Of a stretch of DNA of 64,000 bases, positions 52,244 through 63,266 are shown in pieces. A model generated the notes under the pieces. The model was not told where the DNA came from, did not search any database, and saw nothing but the letters and a program-made list of their open reading frames with translations. Made by a program: the position numbers and the translations under genes. The first letter of the stretch is position 1; every line of letters begins with the position of its first letter. Location: contig OV050031.1 of assembly GCA_920105625.2 (NCBI GenBank), forward strand, positions 52,036,205 to 52,100,204, read 5' to 3'. The DNA is from Clusia tigrina (taxonomy: Eukaryota; Arthropoda; Insecta; Diptera; Clusiidae).

Positions 52244-53326
52244 GAAATATCGCTATAACGGTGCTACCTTTGAGTAAATAATTAAATACTGATGCAACTT
52301 CAAAATTCACTAACTTTTATAACTATCAAAGTTTGCAACATTGCATTGCTGTAACTTTTTACTGGTGCTTCATAAAAACTTTAAATTTTTTGACAATGAA
52401 GTACCATTGTCAATTTGAGATATCGGCATAACAGTGCTACCCTTGAGTAAAAATTTAAACACTAATGCAACTTCAAAATTCACTAACTTTTATACTGTGA
52501 GTAATATAACTATCAAAGTTTGCAATATTGAAATGCTGTAACTTTTTACTGGAGTGTCATAAGACCTTGAAATTTTGTGACAATAAAGTACTATTGTCAA
52601 TTTAAAATATCGGTATAACAGTGCTACGTTTGAGTAAAAAGTGAAACACTGATGCAACTTCAAAGTTCACTAAATTTTATACTGTGCGTAATCTAACTAT
52701 CAGAGTTTGCAACATTGAAATGCTGTAACTTTTTACTGGTGCGTCATAAGACCTAGAAATTTTGTGACAATAATGTACTATTGTCAATTTGAAATATCGC
52801 TATAACAGTGCTACCTTTGAGTAAAAAATTAAATACTGATGCAACTTCAAAATTCACTAACTTTTATACTGTGCGTAATATAACTATCAAAGTTTGCAAC
52901 ATTGAAATGCTGTAAATTTTTACTGGTGCCTCATAAAAACTTGAAATTTCGTGACAATAAAGTACTATTGTCAACGTTTGAGTAAAAAGTGAAACACTGA
53001 TGCAACTTTAAAGTTCACTAAATTTTATACTGTGCGTAATCTAACTATCAGAGTTTGCAAAATTGAAATGCTGTAACTTTTTACTGGTGCGTCATAAGAC
53101 CTAGAAATTTTGTGACAATAATGTACTATTGTCAATTTGAAATATCGCTATAGCAGTGCTACCTTTGAGTAAAAAATTAAATACTGATGCAACTTCAAAA
53201 TTCACTAACTTTTATACTGTGCGTAATATAATTATCAAAGTTTGCAACATTGAAATGCTGTAACTTTTTGCTGGTGCGTTTTTAAGAGCTTGAAATTTTG
53301 TGACAATAATGTACTTTTGTCAATTT
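52244..53326 (+). repeat. HOR unit B3 (1083 bp)
   Basis: B order with both deletions. Shares tgcaaaattg with B1. Private: tataacggtgc in m1 (52256). Confidence 0.93.
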
Positions 53327-54448
53327 GAAATATCGCTATAACAGTGCTACCTTTGAGTAAATAATTAAATACTGATGCAACTTCAAAATTCACTAACTTT
53401 TATACTGTGGGTAATATAACTATCAAAGTTTGCAACATTGCATTGCTGTAACTTTTTACTGGTGCTTCATAAAAACTTGAAATTTTTTGACAATAAAGTA
53501 CCATTGTCAATTTGAGATATCGGCATAACAGTGCTACCCTTGAGTAAAAATTTAAACACTAATGCAACTTCAAAATTCACTAACTTTTATACTGTGCGTA
53601 ATATAACTATCAAAGTTTGCAATATTGAAATGCTGTAACTTTTTACTGCAGTGTCATAAGACCTTGAAATTTTATGACAATAAACTACTATTGTCAATTT
53701 AAAATATCGGTATAACAGTGCTACGTTTGAGTAAAAAGTGAAACACTGATGCAACTTAAAAATACAATAAATTTTATACTGTGCGTAATGTAACTATCAG
53801 AGTTTGCAACATTGAAATGCTGTAACTTTTTACTGGTGCATCATAAGACCTTGAAATTTTGTGACAATAATGTACTATTATCAATTTGAAATATCGTATA
53901 ATAGAGCTGATTTTGAGTAAAAAATGAAACACTGATGCTACTTAAAACTTCACTATTTTTTATACTGTGCGTAATATAACTATCAAAGTTTGCAGCATTG
54001 AAATTCTGTAAATTTTTACTGGTGCCTCATAAAAACTTGAAATTTTGTGACAATAAAGTACTATTGTCAATTTAAAATATCGGTATAACAGTGGTACGTT
54101 TGAGTAAAAAGTGAAACACTGATGCAACTTCAAAGTTCACTAAATTTTATACTGTGCGTAATCTAACTATCAGAGTTTGCAACATTGAAATGCTGTAACT
54201 TTTTACTGGTGCGTCATAAGACCTAGAAATTTTGTGACAATAATGTACTATTGTCAATTTGAAATATCGCTATAACAGTGCTACCTTTGAGTAAAAAATT
54301 AAATACTGATGCAACTTCAAAATTCACTAACTTTTATACTGTGCGTAATATAATTATCAAAGTTTGCAACATTGAAATGCTGTAACTTTTTGCTGGTGCG
54401 TTTTTAAGAGCTTGAAATTTTGTGACAATAATGTACTTTTGTCAATTT
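53327..54448 (+). repeat. HOR unit A5 (1122 bp)
   Basis: Standard A order. Shares the m4 variant tgcagcattgaaattctg with A3 and A4 and the m5 variant gtggtacgtttgag with A4. Private: ctgcagtgtcat in m2 (53647). Confidence 0.93.
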
Positions 54449-55568
54449 GAAATATCGCTATAACAGTGCTACCTTTGAGTAAATAATTAAATACTGATGA
54501 AACTTCAAAATTCACTAACTTTTATACTGTGGGTAATATAACTATCAAAGTTTGCAACATTGCATTGCTGTAACTTTTTACTGGTGCTTCATAAAAACTT
54601 GAAATTTTTTGACAATAAAGTACCATTGTCAATTTGAGATATCGGCATAACAGTGCTACCCTTGAGTAAAAATTTAAACACTAATGCAACTTCAAAATTC
54701 ACTAACTTTTATACTGTGCGTAATAAAACTATCAAAGTTTGCAATATTGAAATGCTGTAACTTTTTACTGGAGTATCATAAGACCTTGAAATTTTATGAC
54801 AATAAACTACTATTGTCAATTTAAAATATCGGTATAACAGTGCTACGTTTGAGTAAAAAGTGAAACACTGATGCAACTTAAAAATACAATAAATTTTATA
54901 CTGTGCGTAATGTAACTATCAGAGTTTGCAACATTGAAATGCTGTAACTTTTTACGTGCATCATAAGACCTTGAAATTTTGTGACAATAATGTACTATTA
55001 TCAATTTGAAATATCGTATAATAGAGCTGATTTTGAGTAAAAAATGAAAAACTGATGCTACTTAAAATTTCACTATTTTTTATACTGTGCGTAATATAAC
55101 TATCAAAGTTTGCAACATTGAAATGCTGTAAATTTTTACTGGTGCCTCATAAAAACTTGAAATTTTGTGACAATAAAGTACTATTGTCAATTTAAAATAT
55201 CGGTATAACAGTGCTACGTTTGAGTAAAAAGTGAAACACTGATGCAACTTCAAAGTTCACTAAATTTTATACTGTGCGTAATCTAACTATCAGAGTTTGC
55301 AACATTGAAATGCTGTAACTTTTTACTGGTGCGTCATAAGACCTAGAAATTTTGTGACAATAATGTACTATTGTCAATTTGAAATATCGCTATAACAGTG
55401 CTACCTTTGAGTAAAAAATTAAATACTGATGCAACTTCAAAATTCACTAACTTTTATACTGTGCGTAATATAATTATCAAAGTTTGCAACATTGAAATGC
55501 TGTAACTTTTTGCTGGTGCGTTTTTAAGAGCTTGAAATTTTGTGACAATAATGTACTTTTGTCAATTT
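54449..55568 (+). repeat. HOR unit A6 (1120 bp), breaks the A-B alternation
   Basis: An A unit directly following another A unit. It carries gcgtaataaaactatc in m2, otherwise seen only in A1 and A2, and lacks the tgcagcattgaaattctg variant of its left neighbours A3-A5 as well as the gtagtataac variant of its right neighbours. A 2 bp deletion (tttttacgtgcatc, about 54953) makes it 1120 bp. Its m4 has gaaaaactgatgctac. Confidence 0.93.
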
Positions 55569-56651
55569 GAAATATCGCTATAACAGTGCTACCTTTGAGT
55601 AAATAATTAAATACTGATGCAACTTCAAAATTCACTAACTTTTATAACTATCAAAGTTTGCAACATTGCATTGCTGTAACTTTTTACTGGTGCTTCATAA
55701 AAACTTTAAATTTTTTGACGATGAAGTACCATTATCAATTTGAGATATCGGCATAACAGTGCTACCCTTGAGTAAAAATTTAAACACTAATGCAACTTCA
55801 AAATTCACTAACTTTTATACTGTGAGTAATATAACTATCAAAGTTTGCAATATTGAAATGCTGTAACTTTTTACTGGAGTGTCATAAGACCTTGAAATTT
55901 TGTGACAATAAAATACTATTGTCAATTTAAAATATCGGTATAACAGTGCTACGTTTGAGTAAAAAGTGAAACACTGATGCAACTTCAAAGTTCACTAAAT
56001 TTTATACTGTGCGTAATCTAACTATCAGAGTTTGCAACATTGAAATGCTGTAACTTTTTACTGGTGCGTCATAAGACCTAGAAATTTTGTGACAATAATG
56101 TACTATTGTCAATTTGAAATATCGCTATAGCAGTGCTACCTTTGAGTAAAAAATTAAATACTGATGCAACTTCAAAATTCACTAACTTTTATACTGTGCG
56201 TAATATAACTATCAAAGTTTGCAACATTGAAATGCTGTAAATGTTTACTGGTGCCTCATAAAAACTTGAAATTTCGTGACAATAAAGTACTATTGTCAAC
56301 GTTTGAGTAAAAAGTGAAACACTGATGCAACTTTAAAGTTCACTAAATTTTATACTGTGCGTAATCTAACTATCAGAGTTTGCAACATTGAAATGCTGTA
56401 ACTTTTTACTGGTGCGTCATAAGACCTAGAAATTTTGTGACAATAATGTACTATTGTCAATTTGAAATATCGCTATAGCAGTGCTACCTTTGAGTAAAAA
56501 ATTAAATACTGATGCAACTTCAAAATTCACTAACTTTTATACTGTGCGTAATATAATTATCAAAGTTTGCAACATTGAAATGCTGTAACTTTTTGCTGGT
56601 GCGTTTTTAAGAGCTTGAAATTTTGTGACAATAATGTACTTTTGTCAATGT
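55569..56651 (+). repeat. HOR unit B4 (1083 bp)
   Basis: B order with both deletions; first B unit of the right-hand group reading tgcaacattg in the truncated m5. Private: tgacgatgaag and ccattatcaattt (both dyad arms changed in m1), aaaatactattg, aaatgtttactgg. Confidence 0.93.
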
Positions 56652-57773
56652 GAAATATCGCTATAACAGTGCTACCTTTGAGTAAATAATTAAATACTGA
56701 TGCAACTTCAAAATTCACTAACTTTTATACTGTGGGTAATATAACTATCAAAGTTTGCAACATTGCATTGCTGTAACTTTTTACTGGTGCTTCATAAAAA
56801 CTTGAAATTTTTTGACAATAAAGTACCATTGTCAATTTGAGATATCGGCATAACAGTGCTACCCTTGAGTAAAAATTTAAACACTAATGCAACTTCAAAA
56901 TTCACTAACTTTTATACTGTGTGTAGTATAACTATCAAAGTTTGCAATATTGAAATGCTGTAACTTTTTACTGGAGTGTCATAAGACCTTGAAATTTTAT
57001 GACAATAAACTACTATTGTCAATTTAAAATATCGGTATAACAGTGCTACGTTTGAGTAAAAAGTGAAACACTGATGCAACTTAAAAATACAATAAATTTT
57101 ATACTGTGCGTAATGTAACTATCAGAGTTTGCAACATTGAAATGCTGTAAATTTTTACTGGTGCATCATAAGACCTTGAAATTTTGTGACAATAATGTAC
57201 TATTATCAATTTGAAATATCGTATAATAGAGCTGATTTTGAGTAAAAAATGAAACACTGATGCTACTTAAAACTTCACTATTTTTTATACTGTGCGTAAT
57301 ATAACTATCAAAGTTTGCAACATTGAAATGCTGTAAATTTTTACTGGTGCCTCATAAAAACTTGAAATTTTGTGACAATAAAGTACTATTGTCAATTTAA
57401 AATATCGGTATAACAGTGCTACGTTTGAGTAAAAAGTGAAACACTGATGCAACTTCAAAGTTCACTAAATTTTATACTGTGCGTAATCTAACTATCAGAG
57501 TTTGCAACATTGAAATGCTGTAACTTTTTACTGGTGCGTCATAAGACCTAGAAATTTTGTTACAATAATGTACTATTGTCAATTTGAAATATCGCTATAA
57601 CAGTGCTACCTTTGAGTAAAAAATTAAATACTGATGCAACTTCAAAATTCACTAACTTTTATACTGTGCGTAATATAATTATCAAAGTTTGCAACATTGA
57701 AATGCTGTAACTTTTTGCTGGTGCGTTTTTAAGAGCTTGAAATTTTGTGACAATAATGTACTTTTGTCAATTT
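56652..57773 (+). repeat. HOR unit A7 (1122 bp)
   Basis: Standard A order. First unit with m2 gtagtataac (here preceded by gtgt), m3 taaatttttactggtgcatc and m5 tttgttacaataatg, all kept in A8 and A9 to its right. The last change breaks the left arm of the m5 dyad. Confidence 0.93.
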
Positions 57774-58856
57774 GAAATATCGCTATAACAGTGCTACCTT
57801 TGAGTAAATAATTAAATACTGATGCAACTTCAAAATTCACTAACTTTTATAACTATCAAAGTTTGCAACATTGCATTGCTGTAAATTTTTACTGGTGCTT
57901 CATAAAAACTTTAAATTTTTTGACAATGAAGTACCATTGTCAATTTGAGATATCGGCATAACAGTGCTACCCTTGAGTAAAAATTTAAACACTAATGCAA
58001 CTTCAAAATTCACTAACTTTTATACTGTGAGTAATATAACTATCAAAGTTTGCAATATTGAAATGCTGTAACTTTTTACTGGAGTGTCATAAGACCTTGA
58101 AATTTTGTGACAATAAAGTACTATTGTCAATTTAAAATATCGGTATAACAGTGCTACGTTTGAGTAAAAAGTGAAACACTGATGCAACTTCAAAGTTCAC
58201 TAAATTTTATACTGTGCGTAATCTAACTATCAGAGTTTGCAACATTGAAATGCTGTAACTTTTTACTGGTGCGTCATAAGACCTAGAAATTTTGTGACAA
58301 TAATGTACTATTGTCAATTTGAAATATCGCTATAACAGTGCTACCTTTGAGTAAAAAATTAAATACTGATGCAACTTCAAAATTCACTAACTTTTATACT
58401 GTGCGTAATATAACTATCAAAGTTTGCAACATTGAAATGCTGTAAATTTTTACTGGTGCCTCATAAAAACTTGAAATTTCGTGACAATAAAGTACTATTG
58501 TCAACGTTTGAGTAAAAAGTGAAACACTGATGCAACTTTAAAGTTCACTAAATTTTATACTGTGCGTAATCTAACTATCAGAGTTTGCAACATTGAAATG
58601 CTGTAACTTTTTACTGGTGCGTCATAAGACCTAGAAATTTTGTGACAATAATGTACTATTGTCAATTTGAAATATCGCTATAGCAGTGCTACCTTTGAGT
58701 AAAAAATTAAATACTGATGCAACTTCAAAATTCACTAACTTTTATACTGTGCGTAATATAATTATCAAAGTTTGCAACATTGAAATGCTGTAACTTTTTG
58801 CTGGTGCGTTTTTAAGAGCTTGAAATTTTGTGACAATAATGTACTTTTGTCAATTT
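57774..58856 (+). repeat. HOR unit B5 (1083 bp)
   Basis: B order with both deletions. Its m1 reads ctgtaaatttttactggtgc, shared with B6 and B7 but not with B1-B4. Confidence 0.93.
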
Positions 58857-59978
58857 GAAATATTGTTATAACAGTGCTACCTTTGAGTAAATAATTAAAT
58901 ACTGATGCAACTTCAAAATTCACTAACTTTTATACTGTGGGTAATATAACTATCAAAGTTTGCAACATTGCATTGCTGTAACTGTTTACTGGTGCTTCAT
59001 AAAAACTTGAAATTTTTTGACAATAAAGTACCATTGTCAATTTGAGATATCGGCATAACAGTGCTACCCTTGAGTAAAAATTTAAACACTAATGCAACTT
59101 CAAAATTCACTAACTTTTATACTGTGCGTAGTATAACTATCAAAGTTTGCAATATTGAAATGCTGTAACTTTTTACTGGAGTGTCATAAGACCTTGAAAT
59201 TTAATGACAATAAACTACTATTGTCAATTTAAAATATCGGTATAACAGTGCTACGTTTGAGTAAAAAGTGAAACACTGATGCAACTTAAAAATACAATAA
59301 ATTTTATACTGTGCGTAATGTAACTATCAGAGTTTGCAACATTGAAATGCTGTAAATTTTTACTGGTGCATCATAAGACCTTGAAATTTTGTGACAATAA
59401 TGTACTATTATCAATTTGAAATATCGTATAATAGAGCTGATTTTGAGTAAAAAATGAAAAACTGATGCTACTTAAAACTTCACTATTTTTTATACTGTGC
59501 GTAATATAACTATCAAAGTTTGCAACATTGAAATGCTGTAAATTTTTACTGGTGCCTCATAAAAACTTGAAATTTTGTGACAATAAAGTACTATTGTCAA
59601 TTTAAAATATCGGTATAACAGTGCTACGTTTGAATAAAAAATGAAACACTGATGCAACTTAAAAATACACTAAATTTTATACTGTGCGTAATCTAACTAT
59701 CAGAGTTTGCAACATTGAAATGCTGTAACTTTTTACTGGTGCGTCATAAGACCTAGAAATTTTGTTACAATAATGTACTATTGTCAATTTGAAATATCGC
59801 TATAACAGTGCTACCTTTGAGTAAAAAATTAAATACTGATGCAACTTCAAAATTCACTAACTTTTATACTGTGCGTAATATAATTATCAAAGTTTGCAAC
59901 ATTGAAATGCTGTAACTTTTTGCTGGTGCGTTTTTAAGAGCTTGAAATTTTGTGACAATAATGTACTTTTGTCAATTT
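58857..59978 (+). repeat. HOR unit A8 (1122 bp)
   Basis: Standard A order with m1 tattgttataacag and ctgtaactgtttactgg, shared with A9 and A10. The m5 has a foreign patch at about 59632-59671 (tgaataaaaaatgaaac and cttaaaaatacactaaa) that matches an older zone 4 subtype. Private: gaaatttaatgac in m2. Confidence 0.93.
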
Positions 59979-61061
59979 GAAATATCGCTATAACAGTGCT
60001 ACCTTTGAGTAAATAATTAAATACTGATGCAACTTCAAAATTCACAAACTTTTATAACTATCAAAGTTTGCAACATTGCATTGCTGTAAATTTTTACTGG
60101 TGCTTCATAAAAACTTTAAATTTTTTGACAATGAAGTACCATTGTCAATTTGAGATATCGGCATAACAGTGCTACCCTTGAGTAAAAATTTAAACACTAA
60201 TGCAACTTCAAAATTCACTAACTTTTATACTGTGAGTAATATAACTATCAAAGTTTGCAATATTGAAATGCTGTAACTTTTTACTGGAGTGTCATAAGAC
60301 CTTGAAATTTTGTGACAATAAAGTACTATTGTCAATTTAAAATATCGGTATAACAGTGCTACGTTTGAGTAAAAAGTGAAACACTGATGCAACTTCAAAG
60401 TTCACTAAATTTTATACTGTGCGTAATCTAACTATCAGAGTTTGCAACATTGAAATGCTGTAACTTTTTACTGGTGCGTCATAAGACCTAGAAATTTTGT
60501 GACAATAATGTACTTTTGTCAATTTGAAATATCGCTATAACAGTGCTACCTTTGAGTAAAAAATTAAATACTGATGCAACTTCAAAATTCACTAACTTTT
60601 ATACTGTGCGTAATATAACTATCAAAGTTTGCAACATTGAAATGCTGTAAATTTTTACTGGTGCCTCATAAAAACTTGAAATTTCGTGACAATAAAGTAC
60701 TATTGTCAACGTTTGAGTAAAAAGTGAAACACTGATGCAACTTTAAAGTTCACTAAATTTTATACTGTGCGTAATCTAACTATCAGAGTTTGCAACATTG
60801 AAATGCTGTAACTTTTTACTGGTGCGTCATAAGACCTAGAAATTTTGTGACAATAATGTACTATTGTCAATTTGAAATATCGCTATAGCAGTGCTACCTT
60901 TGAGTAAAAAATTAAATACTGATGCAACTTCAAAATTCACTAACTTTTATACTGTGCGTAATATAATTATCAAAGTTTGCAACATTGAAATGCTGTAACT
61001 TTTTGCTGGTGCGTTTTTAAGAGCTTGAAATTTTGTGACAATAATGTACTTTTGTCAATTT
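59979..61061 (+). repeat. HOR unit B6 (1083 bp)
   Basis: B order with both deletions. Private: ttcacaaacttttataac in m1 (about 60043) and gtacttttgtcaatttg in the first m5-like monomer (about 60511), where other B units read gtactattg. Confidence 0.93.
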
Positions 61062-62183
61062 GAAATATTGTTATAACAGTGCTACCTTTGAGTAAATAAT
61101 TAAATACTGATGCAACTTCAAAATTCACTAACTTTTATACTGTGGGTAATATAACTATCAAAGTTTGCAACATTGCATTGCTGTAACTGTTTACTGGTGC
61201 TTCATAAAAACTTGAAATTTTTTGACAATAAAGTACCATTGTCAATTTGAGATATCGGCATAACAGTGCTACCCTTGAGTAAAAATTTAAACACTAATGC
61301 AACTTCAAAATTCACTAACTTTTATACTGTGCGTAGTATAACTATCAAAGTTTGCAATATTGAAATGCTGTAACTTTTTACTGGAGTGTCATAAGACCTT
61401 GAAATTTTATGACAATAAACTACTATTGTCAATTTAAAATATCGGTATAACAGTGCTACGTTTGAGTAAAAAGTGAAACACTGATGCAACTTAAAAATAC
61501 AATAAATTTTATACTGTGCGTAATGTAACTATCAGAGTTTGCAACATTGAAATGCTGTAAATTTTTACTGGTGCATCATAAGACCTTGAAATTTTGTGAC
61601 AATAATGTACTATTATCAATTTGAAATATCGTATAATAGAGCTGATTTTGAGTAAAAAATGAAAAACTGATGCTACTTAAAACTTCACTATTTTTTATAC
61701 TGTGCGTAATATAACTATCAAAGTTTGCAACATTGAAATGCTGTAAATTTTTACTGGTGCCTCATAAAAACTTGAAATTTTGTGACAATAAAGTACTATT
61801 GTCAATTTAAAATATCGGTATAACAGTGCTACGTTTGAGTAAAAAGTGAAACACTGATGCAACTTCAAAGTTCACTAAATTTTATACTGTGCGTAATCTA
61901 ACTATCAGAGTTTGCAACATTGAAATGCTGTAACTTTTTACTGGTGCGTCATAAGACCTAGAAATTTTGTTACAATAATGTACTATTGTCAATTTGAAAT
62001 ATCGCTATAACAGTGCTACCTTTGAGTAAAAAATTAAATACTGATGCAACTTCAAAATTCACTAACTTTTATACTGTGCGTAATATAATTATCAAAGTTT
62101 GCAACATTGAAATGCTGTAACTTTTTGCTGGTGCGTTTTTAAGAGCTTGAAACTTTGTGACAATAATGTACTTTTGTCAATTT
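61062..62183 (+). repeat. HOR unit A9 (1122 bp)
   Basis: Nearly identical to A8 apart from the A8 conversion patch. Shares tattgttataacag, ctgtaactgtttactgg, gcgtagtataac, gaaaaactgatgctac and tttgttacaataatg. Private: gaaactttgtgac in m6 (about 62150). Confidence 0.93.
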
Positions 62184-63266
62184 GAAATATCGCTATAACA
62201 GTGCTACCTTTGAGTAAATAATTAAATACTGATGCAACTTCAAAATTCACTAACTTTTATAACTATCAAAGTTTGCAACATTGCATTGCTGTAAATTTTT
62301 ACTGGTGCTTCATAAAAACTTTAAATTTTTTGACAATGAAGTACCATTGTCAATTTGAGATATCGGCATAACAGTGCTACCCTTGAGTAAAAATTTAAAC
62401 ACTAATGCAACTTCAAAATTCACTAACTTTTATACTGTGAGTAATATAACTATCAAAGTTTGCAATATTGAAATGCTGTAACTTTTTACTGGAGTGTCAT
62501 AAGACCTTGAAATTTTGTGACAATAAAGTACTATTGTCAATTTAAAATATCGGTATAACAGTGCTACGTTTGAGTAAAAAGTGAAACACTGATGCAACTT
62601 CAAAGTTCACTAAATTTTATACTGTGCGTAATCTAACTATCAGAGTTTGCAACATTGAAATGCTGTAACTTTTTACTGGTGCGTCATAAGACCTAGAAAT
62701 TTTGTGACAATAATGTACTATTGTCAATTTGAAATATCGCTATAACAGTGCTACCTTTGAGTAAAAAATTAAATACTGATGCAACTTCAAAATTCACTAA
62801 CTTTTATACTGTGCGTAATATAACTATCAAAGTTTGCAACATTGAAATGCTGTAAATTTTTACTGGTGCCTCATAAAAACTTGAAATTTCGTGACAATAA
62901 AGTACTATTGTCAACGTTTGAGTAAAAAGTGAAACACTGATGCAACTTTAAAGTTCACTAAATTTTATACTGTGCGTAATCTAACTATCAGAGTTTGCAA
63001 CATTGAAATGCTGTAACTTTTTACTGGTGCGTCATAAGACCTACAAATTTTGTGACAATAATGTACTATTGTCAATTTGAAATATCGCTATAGCAGTGCT
63101 ACCTTTGAGTAAAAAATTAAATACTGATGCAACTTCAAAATTCACTAACTTTTATACTGTGCGTAATATAATTATCAAAGTTTGCAACATTGAAATGCTG
63201 TAACTTTTTACTGGTGCGTTTTTAAGAGCTTGAAATTTTGTGACAATAATGTACTTTTGTCAATTT
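62184..63266 (+). repeat. HOR unit B7 (1083 bp)
   Basis: B order with both deletions. Private: gacctacaaatttt (63049) and an m6 reading tttttactggtgcgttttt where all other zone 5 units read tttttgctggtgcgttttt. Confidence 0.93.
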
